Assembly: GCA_019914995.1 (NCBI GenBank)
Contig: CM034129.1
Location: 5,903,725-5,967,724 of the forward strand
DNA: 64,000 bases
Direction: 5' to 3'
Source of the DNA: Acanthochlamys bracteata
Taxonomy: Eukaryota > Streptophyta > Magnoliopsida > Pandanales > Velloziaceae
Position numbers and translations under genes: made by a program. The notes beneath the pieces are model-generated. The model was not told the DNA's origin. It made no database searches and saw only the letters and a list, made by a program, of their open reading frames with translations. Of the stretch, positions 37,500-49,604 are shown piece after piece. The number at the start of each line of letters is the position of its first letter. The stretch's first letter is position 1.

Positions 37500-40054
37500 G
37501 AGTGAGCCTAATCTCAATAAGGTGAAATAATAGATGCACCGTTTGAGGTTCCTAATGCATTACTTAATGTATGATTCCTGTCTTTATACATGTATAAAGA
37601 TGTAAAGATTATATCAAAATCATTTCTACTAAATCCTGAGTCGTCTCATACCGACTCAGTCCTTAATATGGAGATTTCGGTTATATACAATGAGTACACA
37701 TCAATCAAATGTTTATACCACGAAATCAAGAGAAATGCTTTCTCATCTCATTTATCTTAAGCATTTAAAATATCTCCAAAATGTATATACATAACCATTA
37801 CAATATTACAATAGAAATATTGAATGAAATAATATTAAACATAACTAGTTAGAATACAACATATTAAATAATAAATTAATAAATAGATACATAATTTATA
37901 AAAAATTTAATGAATTATAAATACTAAATGTCATTTTTGAAAGCCAATCAAAAACTCATAACAAATAAATATTTAATAACAAACAATAATGCATAACAAT
38001 CACACCAGTCAGAGAGTCAGAATAAATATCAAAGATCGAGCGAGACTACATCTCCAGCTCGTCCACAAATCTATATTATCCACCTAAGCCCCGTGATATT
38101 GTTGCCCCCACCCACATGGCTCACCTAATCTATAGACGAAAGAGATGAAAAACAGAGACGAGATCCTAAACTCATCCCTGACTGTTGCCTGTATCAATAC
38201 AACGTGAGCATCCAACTTTTCAAAATCTACAAATACATCAATAAATAAATTTAGTTAAAACTCATAAAAATCATCAAACATAATAATTTAACTTAGAAAA
38301 TAAAATCATAATAATATCGTATTAAATCATTCCCAAATCGCATATAAAAATCCATAAATTTTATCTAATCAATTAGACAGAAACATAATAAAAACTTATC
38401 AAAATCATTATTATATTATATATAAAATATTCATCTTTCAAATTTCTAATAATGCTCACATCACACATAATCAACTGCATTGTTATCATTAAAATTACTA
38501 TTTAAGCCATCACAAATACTTATCATATCAAGAAAATATACATCATCATGAGGGATACATTATACATGCAACGAAGTGGCAATGTATGGCGGAAGGTTAA
38601 AGCAGATGCTATATGTGCTGAAATCTAACGTTAATTTAGGAAGAAAGGTGGTACAGTAACCCCCACCTGAATTCTATGCCAACATTTAATCCAGAAGCAA
38701 TCTCACAAGTCAAGTCACTAGATTCAGACTCCGCTTCCAATCTGGCTCAAAAGAGATGCTTGATGTCCAAACAACCTTACTCTGTAGTGACGAACTACGC
38801 TGGTTTTAATTCGAACAACACCAGGAAGAACGGGGATACTAAAATGGCTGCCGGTGGCCGGAATCGGCCAATTGACTGTAACCTGCAATGATCTAAACCA
38901 TCCTACATCAGAACCGATAATCATCGAATTGAGAGAGAGAAAAGCTAAAACAGACTGCCATAAGAGACTCTGGTAGGTTAATGACGACAAAACGCCAGCG
39001 AACCAACGGAGGCAAACCAGATTTTTTGTTCGGCGATTAATAAAGCTCAATTCAGCAAAAATTAAAGTAAGGAGAGCAAGAGCAAGTGAGAGATGATCAC
39101 AACAGAGAAAAGAAGAAAATCGCCGTAGAATGAAACATTCATCGATCGAAGAAGGAGATAAGGGAGCGGCCGAGTGTAGAGAGAGAAGTAAATAAATAGA
39201 AAGAAGAGAACTCTAGAAAAATGAAGAAAGTAGGGGAAGTAAACATTATAGTTCAGACCCCTTTGATTTGGGTTTGGCTAGTTAGAGTCAAGCCTAACCA
39301 AAACATTGGAGTATTACACATTACAGCCCAATTTCAATTTGCTTCAAATTTTTGCTCACATATTTTACATAAACTCATATTTAATCTGCTCACCCACTAT
39401 TATTAAAAACTATTACGTACATCAAGTTACTAATCTTTCAATACCACTGTTAAGAAAAAAAAACAATAGAAGAGTTAATCAAGATAAGACACCTAAAAAG
39501 TTCAATTTATATACTAAAAAACTCAATTCAATCCAAAAATTTAAACGAAAGAGTTACAAAATTTTATAATATATTAAACCATTTCTTATTTTATTTTTAT
39601 TTAATATAGAATAAATTTACTAATTTTTTATCCAACAAGATCACCGCAGCTCACCATGCGATCAAAAGACTCCATGTGAAGCAGTACTTAATGAACTACT
39701 TTATTTATTTATTCTAATGTAACTTGAAAATGTTCCAAACTTGCTTGAATTAGATATTAATATTGACACGCAGTTCATTCACGACTCAGTCAATTCACAA
39801 TTGGAGCAGTCTCACCGTGTTGCTTTCTTTAAGAACCTAAATATGAGATTTACCTCACGAGATGAGATTACACCTGTGCTGATAATTAAAATCATGCGTA
39901 ATGCTGAAATTCCATATTCAGCTTCAGGATCTAATTTCTAAAGTAAGATATAGAACAAAGCGTTTGCATTCAACTTTAAAATTTTTCTAATGTATTCCAA
40001 ATAAGCTCAAAACTTTACAATTCAGCTTGTGTTAAGAAATGCATAATACTGCAT

Positions 40055-40343
40055 CTAATTAGGTCCCCAGCAGCTGAGATACATAACTTTTCTCAATGAT
40101 TCTTCTGATTTATTCGCCTTTCACTGCATAACTATCCCTCACAGTCAATCTTTCTTCAACGAAAGAAGAGCAAATTCTTTTAGTTTGAGATATGGATCCA
40201 ATCTTGTTCTTGGCATGCTCGTGAAGGTTTTTCAAAGCATAGTTCCATCTGCAGACACCTCCTTGGTCTTTCAAAGTTTCAACTGCTCCAACACTTGCTG
40301 CAACAATCAATGAACACTTTGCTGCCGCTGCACCAGAAGCCAT
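40055..40343 (-). pseudogene. wound-induced polypeptide (DUF3774) copy 4, frame broken near the C-terminus
   Basis: Starts [20 protein letters not shown] and continues through [19 protein letters not shown] and [20 protein letters not shown], then meets a stop at 40110. In the next frame the DNA still encodes SEESLRKVMYLSCWGPN up to a normal stop at 40055. A single-base change near 40113-40120 therefore removes the most conserved part of the family. Elsewhere it is well preserved, though the usual Trp of the SWMVAAS block is Leu. The TATA box is intact. It is either a very young pseudogene or a truncated 77-residue variant. Confidence 0.8.
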
Positions 40344-40465
40344 ATGTTTGATATTTTTTGTTTTTCCTTCAGCTTTAACAATTTGTAGATGTTTCAGGAA
40401 CTTGCAAAATTTTAATGGCGTAGTGATTGTTGTTGATGAGAAGATGGAGTTGCAGGGCAGTGGGA

Positions 40466-40474
40466 TTTATAGAG
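40466..40474 (-). promoter_or_regulatory. TATA box of wound-polypeptide copy 4
   Basis: Minus strand ctataaatc, about 125 bp before the start codon. Confidence 0.6.
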
Positions 40475-40746
40475 AGGTATTGTTTCAGAATACCGAGTGC
40501 GCGCAGAAGTGCTGCTGGTATTCCAGGATACAAGGGGCACTTTGGGATTACTTTTTTAATGAAGGCAGTAATTTGATGCAACTTAAAAAAGAAACAAGAA
40601 AATTGCGTGACATGAAGTCAAGATAAATTAGTTACGAGTCAGAAGAGTACACTACTAGAAAGTATTTTGTATGGTCTATGAAATTCATCAATTCATGCAT
40701 GCATATTATTAATAATTAATGGGAACGTATTTGAAGGAAAGATTAA

Positions 40747-40995
40747 GGTGGTGTTTAGAAATGCTCGTGGTATTATTTTTATTTCAAAATTTTTTTATAG
40801 TTTTAAATAAATTTTATATAATATTTTCAAAAAATTTTAAAATTGAAAAAATATGAATAAATTAAATATTGTACAATTTTTACACATATAATTTTTAATT
40901 TTTTTAATTCAAAAAATTAACCTCATTTTTTGAGAAGCTTTAAATGAAGTTCTATTTTAAAAGAACTTTTTTGAAGCACTTTTCTAAACGTCTCC
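40747..40995. repeat. AT-rich MITE, GRNCGTTTG-end family (copy 6)
   Basis: The left end ggtggtgtttagaaatgctc pairs with the right end gcacttttctaaacgtctcc. The body is A/T-rich. Confidence 0.6.
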
Positions 40996-41398
40996 TAACA
41001 GATTCTGGAAAGTGAACCATTCATTTTACCATAAGCCAAAACAGCCCCACTGGTTTTGGTGGAGCAATTGTGCAGACTTTTCTTGCTTTCTGTCAGTTTT
41101 TAGACCCAAGACTAGGATCATTTTTAGCAAATTGCATATAAAAAGAAAAAAACCTACTGATGAATAGCAGAAAGTACGGTTCAAGAATCCAAATTGCCCT
41201 ATTTGTTGAAAGAGTTGCCATATAGCCACTTGAATAGAACACCAAGAGCATCTGTCTTCTTTTTTATAATTTTGTTTTGTTTTGTTGTTTTTTGTTTTTT
41301 TTCGTGTCCATCTGTTTAGTATTAAACAAGAATGCTTTAGGACTATGAATCCGACATAAGTTATTATCAGAAAGGGATGAGATAGGATAAGGTATGCA

Positions 41399-43036
41399 GA
41401 CTACTACAAATATGAGCTTCAGGATTGAAAAATTCAGTAAGTAAAGTCAACAAAATAGTCGGTAAAAATAATTACTGACTGTTTCGGTGTTGGTCTTTAA
41501 TTTGTTAGTAAGAATTAGTAAACAAATCGTTTACAGACTAACTTAAAAACGTCGTTGGTAAATCATGTAACTTACTGATCGACATATTTAGTCGGTAAGC
41601 TACCTACTTCTTCTCACAGTCGATAACTTATCGACTGGTACATTACCAACTTAAAAAAACAACAATACGTAGTATATTAGAAACCTTAATTTTTTTGCCT
41701 TATTTGCTTATTAATTTTGAAACAAGTAACTTAAATAATTTGAGTAAGACTTCTCCACTACCCAACTGCTTTTCTTTTTTTTGTATTTGTTATGTGTGTT
41801 TCTTTATAAAAGTCAATGCAATCGGCATTCTACAAATATGTTAATAAATGTGATTTGCTATTAACTAAAGTCATTTCTTTGTGAAATTAGAAAAAAGAAA
41901 TATTATTACAAAAATAAATACCTTCTCTCGCTGTATAGATGTGCGCGAGCCTACTGTATTCTTACTGTTATTTTTTGTATAAGGAGTTTTTACTTTTTCG
42001 AATTTATTCTATACATGATTTAGATTAACTTGTCGACTGAGGTTCAGCTAATCGATATATTCGCCGATCGAGTGGAGAGTAGTCAGCAGTAATACTTGAA
42101 TTTTTGTGCTCAAGACGAAAAAAACCTAGCGAAGTTATTAGTGCATCCGGATCGGATTCAGTTTTAAATTTACCTACTGCTCTATCTTAGTACAGCTTAC
42201 CAACTAAAATACTTTCGTCGGTAGCTTATATATGTTACCAACTCTTAACAATCACTAAACAGAAAACAATTGTCAATTAGTTGTACATAGTGTATGATCG
42301 AGTTCCCAAGCTAAAATAATTGGCAAAAATCACTTAGGATTAGTTTCTTCCACTTATAGGTATATATCCATTTTAACATCGATCAATATGAAAATATTAA
42401 GGGACGAGAGCTATTAAGCCCATCAAATTATGATCCATTTGACCCAATCCAATGATAGTTGCTGGCCCATATTCAAGTTAGCTAGTCTATTTTTTATTTG
42501 GACACCATCTCTAAATCTAACTTTGAGGTGTAACAATCTCTTCTTCAGTAACACGCCGAGTTGCTGCATTTTACCGGATGATACCAATTGTAAGATCTAA
42601 TCTCCAACTTAAAATGATTAGAAATTATCGTCTCTCATTTATAAACATATACTTATTCTACCACCTAATTAATATGAGAATATTAACGAATATGGGCTGT
42701 TAATTCTAAAAAACCAGAATCTATTTAGTCCATCTCAAAACAGGTTGCTAACCCAGCTCCAATTTGGCTAGTCCATTTTTCATCTAAAAATTATCTCTAC
42801 ACCTCTTTGCTACTAATCCTATTTGGAGGCCGAACACATAGTCGGTAAGTGAAACCAATCACCGACTAGCTTGCTTGCTTAGTCACTAATTTAGCAAAAT
42901 TACCTACTGTCTATATGTTCAGTTGGTAAATTACAAAAGCTTTCCCACTAATTTTTCTCAATCGGCACTTTGCATTAATTACCAACAATTTTTCATTAGT
43001 CGTTAATTTTCAGTGAAGCCCATATTTATAGTAGTG
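41399..43036. mobile_element. non-autonomous CACTA (En/Spm-type) transposon
   Basis: The left terminus is gactactacaaatatgagcttc. The reverse complement of the right terminus is cactactataaatatgggcttc, which is the CACTA inverted-end signature. Both ends carry many copies in both orientations of gtcggtaa/ttaccgac-like words (for example near 41.46, 41.59, 42.22, 42.84 and 42.91 kb). These are the subterminal repeats expected for CACTA transposase binding. The flanks are gca and gta, an imperfect 3-bp duplication. No transposase is encoded. Without the nested TRIM it is about 1.1 kb. Confidence 0.75.
42291..42836 (-). mobile_element. TRIM-type LTR element nested in the CACTA
   Basis: Two LTRs, 42291-42535 and 42589-42836, enclose a 53-bp interior. 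Perfect CATAG duplications flank it (42286-42290 and 42837-42841). On the minus strand the LTRs run TGTT...TTACA, and the interior starts ttggtatcatccgg, resembling an initiator tRNA-Met primer site, and ends in a purine-rich gaagaagagat. There is no coding capacity, as in TRIMs. The two LTRs are strongly diverged, so the insertion is old. The solo LTR at 55.24 kb is a relative. Confidence 0.75.
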
Positions 43037-44518
43037 GTAGTACGATCTTATCTCGCCGTTAGCCTCATCTTCATTATATACCACTGCATCTACTATCTTC
43101 TCATGAATAAACCTTATATAGACAAGAATGAGGATCTTTCCTGATGAAAACAGGAGTTAACTGAGGCAAAAAAAGGGAGAAAAAAAAGAGCGGTCCTGCC
43201 GTTTATTCGTTTGTTTGTTACACTATGCATGCACTTTAAAACGAGGTGCTCCCTAGTTCAATGTCAAAACCATGATTTTAAGAATCTATTATGTCACTCC
43301 GATCTATATAATTCAGACTACAAGAAAAGTTTGAGGGCAAGAAGCAACTTCTCGAGGAGAAAGCATTCCATAACTAAATTGATTTCTGGAATACAGTCAT
43401 ATACATCTGGCATACAGTATTCCTTGCAACAGTTGTGATTGCCGGGGAATGGGATCAAGGTGGAACAAACAAGTTTTGCAGTGAGACAAAAGAGTCCTAC
43501 AATCTTTGGCAAGCTTTCGATGATCTTCGGTGCGTCAAAGCAGTCCTTCGAGAGAAGTACTATTGATCAACAGAAGGTTTATGGCAACATTACGGAGAGC
43601 TGCGAACATGATAGAGCTAGCTGAGAAGCATGTGTACTTGAATCTGTTGGATACCAACTAAGCCCACGGAACCTGAACCAATCTCAATCGAGATCAATTA
43701 ATTTTTGTGAATATATTCGTTTCGGCATCTTGAATCTCTAACATTTTTCTGTGTAGTGGATGAGTTAAAACTCAAACTCCATAGATTCTTTTATGTCTGA
43801 AAAAAAATTTAAAGGAACTGCTTGTTCTTAGTTTCTAGAGCTTAATTTCAATAGTGAAAATTGTTTTATTCATTTTGTCAGTCTTTGTTCATGACCATGT
43901 ACTCCCCTTCCCTGAAAACACCATGAAAGTGAGAGGTGATTAAAAGCTTTGTCTCTTGCAAACAAACTAATTCTACGATACCATTGGTGAAGTGAGAAAA
44001 AAAACAAGGTGCTTGATAGATCCACACACTGATTTGCTGGATTGCATAGTAATTCTAGTAGATGATTGCATGAGTCCAATTTCTATACTGCTGATGTTAC
44101 TGGTCTTTTGCTAGTGGTATTTCTAATACGTGCAAAAAATGAGTAACCAGAATTACAGGTTTTTGACATACTGATTGGTTCTTCAACAAATTTAAATGGC
44201 AGCTCTTTGAATTTTAGTCAATGAAAGATACAAAAATATTATTGATATAAAGAGGCGTAGGCTGTTCGAAAACCGCACCACAACTGGAAAGAAAAAAACA
44301 AAGAAAAAAGCACCAAACCTTAAAAACTATCATAAACACATTAGTTCTTGCAGATGATGGAGTTTTATTATAATTAATATCAAGAAAATCTATCTTTCCT
44401 TTTCAAGGCCAAATGAAGGGTTCATCATAAACCGGGGTTCGTGCTGATTATGCTATCTGTTTCTAAGAAACAACCAGCTCTGGGGCTAGCTTCTGAAGTA
44501 CTAAGCCATTTGCTCTTG
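43037..44518. other. spacer, no supported gene
   Basis: Short open frames at about 43.21-43.62 kb on both strands show no known domain and no start or splice context I trust. The rest is AT-rich. Confidence 0.35.
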
Positions 44519-44540
44519 CCCTCTCTCTCTCTATATATGT
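44519..44540 (+). promoter_or_regulatory. (CT)n tract and TATA-like box upstream of wound-polypeptide member 5
   Basis: A ctctctctctct run joined to tatatat at about 44532-44538, some 80 bp before the first ATG of the downstream small gene. Confidence 0.5.
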
Positions 44541-44615
44541 ACGACTGATTTCACCTGAGACATGATCCAAACGAAGTGAAATCAGCAGTCTTTTTATTAA
44601 TTTAGAAAACGAATA

Positions 44616-44837
44616 ATGTGCAAAGGCGTAGATTGTGAATGCGAAAGAAAGCTCAAGCTTGTTGTAGCACAACAGAGGATGAGTGGCAACAAGAACATGC
44701 CTAGAAGTTCTGAGACAGATCGGAAGGGTACCAATCGCAATTCAAATAGAAATATTCCTGCCAGAGAGCATAGGAAGTGGTCGCCGGAGAGAGCAGAGAA
44801 GGCTATGCAATTTATTCTCTGGGGACCTGATCACTAG
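44616..44837 (+). CDS. divergent wound-induced polypeptide (DUF3774-like) protein, member 5
   Basis: Basic small protein of 73 residues from the first ATG (MCKGVDCECERKLKLVVAQQ), or 52 residues from MSGNKNMPRSSETDRKGTN. The second start looks more like related proteins, but the choice is open. The family link rests on the C-terminus, SPERAEKAMQFILWGPDH, which corresponds to ESLRKVMYLSCWGPN of copies 2-4 in position and pattern. It lacks the WMVAAS and CRWNYAL blocks. The Arg/Asn-rich middle (RKGTNRNSNRNIP) is typical of the shorter branch of the family. No intron or break is seen. Confidence 0.65.
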   Translation: MCKGVDCECERKLKLVVAQQRMSGNKNMPRSSETDRKGTNRNSNRNIPAREHRKWSPERAEKAMQFILWGPDH

Positions 44838-45654
44838 CATGTGTTGATTCATGTATTCAAAAAATTTTAAAAGAAAATGTTTAATTTATGTTGTTTAACT
44901 AGCTATGTGTTTACATGCAACAGTAATATTTTCTGTCTTTTCCATTCAGAGTTCTTGAATCTTGAGTGCATATACGCCTTAGAGCAAATAAAGAAATGAA
45001 GACTGGAGATAGTCATATTGAAATGAAATGTTGGAGACTACCCTGTGTTTGCCGTCACTATCTGATATATGTAATGTAACACGAATCTCACCAAAATTTA
45101 TTATGATTTCCATGGCCGCTACACATTTTTTATTTTTTGTAAGTAGTAATAATAATAACTTTCCTAGCTCAAAATTGTATTTTCAAATTTATTAATATAC
45201 TAAAAATACCTCTTATAATATAGTTATTAATTAAACAAAGATGACTCTAAATTTCTTAATTGTCGTATTTATTATTTAATTGTATGCATAACTACTTAGT
45301 ATCTAATTAAGTTTTGTAAAATTAAAGATCAGAAAACAATTCTTGGAATAATGGGAGTAACTGAGTAAGAGAGGTTGTCCAGTGGTGTTGAAATCTGTGT
45401 CAAGTCCAAGTAAATAAATATAATATTTGAAGAAAGAAAAAAAATTAGTTAAATTATTAAATAAAATAAAATATAGTATTGTTTATTACTAATTGAATCA
45501 AATTTGACCAAAAAAATAATTTCTAAATATTTGACAATATCATATAATTAATGTTGGGAATATGTGGCAAAATAGTACAGTATTACATATTTAATCACAT
45601 AACCATGATCAAACACCATAATAGGCAATTAATGGAAGTAAATATTAAAATTAC
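44838..45654. other. AT-rich spacer
   Basis: The 3' flank of the small gene, then AT-rich sequence without recognisable content. Confidence 0.35.
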
Positions 45655-45767
45655 TTGAGCGGTTTTGAGGAGATTCGAACTTGAATAGATATTATAGAGA
45701 GTTGAGAAGACATTAGCTATATAATCTGTCCCGTGCAAAGCACTTATCCGAACCACTGCTCCAAGTT
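45655..45767 (-). mobile_element. SINE-like, tRNA-derived fragment
   Basis: Read on the minus strand, the head cttggagcagtggttcggat resembles a pol III A box. About 75 nt later, aagttcgaatctcc resembles a B box. The spacing is wider than in a tRNA gene, as in plant SINEs. No poly(A) or target duplication was fixed. Confidence 0.4.
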
Positions 45768-46121
45768 TATGTAAATGGCCAAGTTGTTCGTAATGCTTTT
45801 TGAAACAACTTAGATAAATCTTAGTGAATTGTGTATCCTAAAGTTTTAAACTGATAACCTTTTCATAATTGCTTTAAAGTGTCATTTTAGATTGGTTAAA
45901 CTAAACTTTTTGAGAATAAAATTTATTTTAAGATTTTTTTAAATACTATAAAATTTTATTTAAAAATTTAAAATAAAATAATAAAATAAAAATGAAAAGT
46001 TTTTTTAAAGAATTTCAGTATCGATTCGGAAAAAATGCTTAATTACGGAGTCACCGGTTTAATTGGCGAGTGGACTACAAATTCGAAATGTGTAATCTAA
46101 ATTTTATCGCTTCGTAGCTAT
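45768..46121. other. spacer with a partial AT-rich MITE
   Basis: The segment around 45.89-46.02 kb has the aaaatttatttt...aaaattttatttaaaaattt pattern of the GRNCGTTTG family but no clear ends. Confidence 0.35.
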
Positions 46122-46891
46122 CAGTGTTTTAAAACTCAACCCGATCCGATTGGGTCGACCCAAAACTCGGCAATCCGACACGATTTCGGATTGTGTGAGC
46201 AGCATAACCCGGTATGCAACAAACCCGATAAAATTCGATCGATCCGATCGGTTTTTGAATAACTCGGTGACTCGGTACAACGGGTTGACCCGGTATGATT
46301 ATTAAAAAAATTAAAAAATTAAAAATTAAAATATGATCGCTCTTTGAGTTATTTTGTTGCTTCGAATTATTTCTGTTAAGTTTTTAACCCTCCGTCTCTC
46401 TAATCGATTAATCCATTTTTTTGCTGTCGTTCTTGGCGACGATCATTGCTATTGCTACCACGCTCTATTGATCGTTGTCGAACTATCTCTACTCTGCTGA
46501 TCCTTACTATATATATAAGACGACAAGTAGTTATACATAATTATATATAACGTAGCTAATTTGTAGTATTTAAAATATTGAGATTCTTTTATATTTTGGA
46601 CTTGTTGGTTATTGTCTTGATTCTTGAAAACTATTGTTTCAAAAATGAAAGTTGTAACTTCAAAAAATATATTTAAAATTTATTGGATATAATCATATTA
46701 AAAAAATTTTTTAAATAGAATATGCTACGATAAATATTATATAATATATACACTATATTTATAATATTAATATTTATTTAATAAATCTGATTTGATCAAG
46801 TGGATTAATTTGGTGACCCGATGAGTTAACTAATAATCCGGTGATCCGATGACATTCCGGATCAACCACCGGATTGGTTTTAACGACACTG
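46122..46891. mobile_element. hAT-like non-autonomous element, CAGTG ends
   Basis: The left terminus is cagtgttttaaaactcaacccg. The reverse complement of the right terminus is cagtgtcgttaaaaccaatccgg. The subterminal regions are rich in cgggtt/aacccg and ccgatc/gatcgg words, and the middle is AT-rich. The flanks gtagctat and gtgctaca are alike but not identical, so the 8-bp hAT target duplication is only suggested. It has no transposase. Confidence 0.55.
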
Positions 46892-49604
46892 GTGCTACAA
46901 TGTCTACAGTACTCAAACTTGCCAATCTGAAAAATGTGAAACGCCAAGGTGTTACACATAATGCCTTGCCTTGGTCACGTACTCAAGTTCTGAGCTGTTT
47001 GTGGTCAATCGGAGAACAACAATAACAGTAGAAGCAGTAGCAACGACCTCAGCAGAACGAACAAGTGGGGACTTTGCCGTATGCCTTTCTTCAACAATCA
47101 TGGCGGGAGTAACAATAACGGGACGACTTCTTCCAACCACTCCTCTACTTCTTTGACTCAGAACCACCACAATAGCGATGGTTTAGGACAGCAGCAGCAT
47201 CAGCAGCAGCGGCAGCAGACCTCTAGCTCGGTGACTGCAGTCGCGGGGTCTCTGCTGCCGCATAGAAGAAGACTCAAGCTTGATCCGGCTACAAAGCTTT
47301 ATTTCCCATGTGAGATTTTTAATCCGTTTAGTATAGCTTTGTTAGATCTTTCTGTTTGTTTGAAAAAGCGATTAGATGGAATGTAAAGCTTCTGGCACTG
47401 AGTTGCTTCAAATCTTAGAATTTGTTCTTGTTTTGAGACCAATTATTTATAACTTTCTCAAATTTTGGTTTGGCTTTGATTGATATTTTGCTCAAGTGGT
47501 TTTCGGATCTCGGTTTGCCGCAAAAGTTTATTTTTGTTTTTTGGCCCACTCATTTGAGTTGAATCAATAATATACGGTATAGTTCCCGCCCCGTGTGAGC
47601 TTAACTTGACTTCCCCCTTTAGTGTTTTTATCACTTTTTGATGTTTTCTTTTTTCTTTTGTGATTTCCATTGCTGGAGTTTCATGATTTATTCTTCGTTT
47701 TATGTGTATTTGGTCTTCATAGTGAATTTCAACTGCTACTTGGTTTTCTCCTAATCTGTTTTGCTGAAGAAATTGTGATTGGGAGACAGCTTGTGTCTTG
47801 CCCTCATATGAACCGATCTGCTTCAGCAATCAGCAACCAAATGCTGTCTTCCCGTGTGGTCAGTGCGATATTCCTTCTTGAGTTGGTAGTTTCATTAGAA
47901 TCCTCCTGATATGTGAACAAACTAAGAAAGTGGGTTCCGAGCAAGATACTTTTGTCTGGTTCACTTCTTCTAGTTTGCCAAGTTTATTGTTCTCATCATG
48001 TCTTATGTACTGGTTTTTGTTGAGGTCTTCTTCTTTTGCGTTGTATTTAACTTGTATTTTTTTTCTGAGAAGCTCTAATTTATGTAGATCTTTGCATGAC
48101 CTACAACGTAAGCGTAAATGTTTAAGTTTGTGTCGACTGACATAAGTAAATAGACCCTTAGTAATAGGTTGCTTTGGCTACCAGCATGCACAAATATATC
48201 TTGCTTTATCAGTGTTAATTTCATGCATCTGATAAAACATCCCTTCTCACTTCCATATGAAGTTATTCCTGTACTCTGCTCGAGTAGTGGTTGGGACGAA
48301 CTGAAGTATGCTTGCCTTCCTAAGCCATTTCATGGAAAACTCCTAGAATATATTTTATTTCTTGTTTGAGTAATTAGACTTGTTTTTTTTTAATGTGTGT
48401 GAAGATGAACCTGGTAAGCAGGCAAGGAGTGCTGTCAGAATAAAAAACATAAGCAAGTCCCATGTACATTTAAGGTGTGGATGCTCTTTCTTCTACTTGT
48501 TCCTGGAATATTGATATATGTTACTTTCACATTATGGTTTCCTTCAATTGTAATGCTTACTGTTATCTATTTATTCTACTTGCTTACAATAGTGACTATG
48601 ACCTTTCTAGTTTCAAACAACCGCACCAAGAGCTGCTTCATGCGCCCTCCTGGAACTATAGTTGCTCCTGGCGAGAGTATAATAGCAACAGGTAGTGATG
48701 TGTGGAATATTATGTTATTAGGATTCTATTCGACCTCTATTGCCGTGTGTGTGGAAGTCATTTGCTTCTATAATTCATGTTTTTGTTTTATGATTACTAG
48801 TGTTTAAATTTGTGGAGCTACCTGAAGAAAACGAGAAGCAAGATCAGAAAAGCACGGTTAAATTTAAGATCATGAGGTCAAAGGGTCTATTGATTATGTG
48901 CCAGAACTGGTGAGTATTTGTTTCCGTCATATTTATGATAAGTGAATAATTCAACAGGAGGTGATTTTTCTATAGAAACTGCTGTACTGCTTGTTTCCTA
49001 ACAGTTGTCTCATTTTGTTTGTTACTTTCGAATTCATATTTTGGTCATTTGAACATGCTATTTTTATTTGTTTTTTATAACCAGTTTAAACCTATATCTG
49101 GGTTTAGTTGATTGGTTAAGTTGGCAGCTATAGTGGTTGGTCTAGTTTCCTATAATCAGTTTAAGCCTATTTGTCTGCATCCATCCCCTTGAAGTGCTTG
49201 AAAAGCATGAAGTTCAGCAAATTACCTGGTGACGTTCAGCAAAATAAGACGAATCCGTGCATCTGCTGTCCCAGGGTTATAGCAGATGCGCTCAGTTGCC
49301 TATTACACCAATGACTTTAGGATGAGTAAGCATGACAGCAAACAATCTTCTTTACGAGCCAGTGGAAAGGTTGTGTCCCTTCTTGCCTGCGTCGGGACAC
49401 TCCCCAACCGCCTTTATATCGTTGCCAAAACAACATTTCACTGCTATCTTATATGCAAGTCTTTTCAGCTTTTATACTGTGCTAAATCTCAATGTGAGTG
49501 AATGGTTATGTACGTAGAAGCGCTGTCAGGGTTGTTTGAATTAATATGCTTTTTGCTTATTAGGAAAAATTTGTAGGCAGACTCAAACTTATTTATTTAT
49601 ATAG

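Larger units (their letters stand above)
35146..39318. mobile_element. solo LTR, probably Ty3-gypsy, carrying a nested LTR
   Basis: Begins TGTCATACCCCCGACTCC and ends GGAGTATTACA. The flanks are CATCA (35141-35145) and CATTA (39319-39323), a 5-bp target duplication with one change. After subtracting the nested copia LTR (35330-37199), the LTR is about 2.3 kb, long as in some plant chromovirus-type gypsy elements. No internal coding region is present, so it is a solo LTR fossil, older than the nested insertion. Confidence 0.6.
34735..39640. mobile_element. outermost old element or duplication flanking the LTR nest
   Basis: Direct repeats of roughly 150 bp lie at about 34.74-34.90 and 39.47-39.62 kb. 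They share aaaact-aa...gggttataaaa, taatatattaa-cc and cttcttattttatttttattcaat. They bracket sequence that is itself interrupted by the gypsy-type LTR. They may be the two LTRs of an old element now mostly lost. The family is not determined and the outer ends are approximate. Confidence 0.35.

Noticed and set aside
38676-39050. Overlapping open frames on both strands
   Set aside because: Lie within the gypsy-type LTR, and neither shows a protein family.
42291-42836. Possible Cassandra-type TRIM carrying a 5S rRNA sequence in its LTR
   Set aside because: Looked for the 5S promoter-like block and did not find it; the LTRs belong to another TRIM-like family.
43211-43624. Three short open frames that might be another wound-polypeptide member
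   Set aside because: None contains the WMVAAS, CRWNYAL or CWGPN blocks and no other family fits.
48475-48807. 110-codon hydrophobic open frame with apparent membrane spans
   Set aside because: It runs through intron sequence and an exon of the VAP-type pseudogene in a non-native frame; the hydrophobicity comes from T-rich introns.
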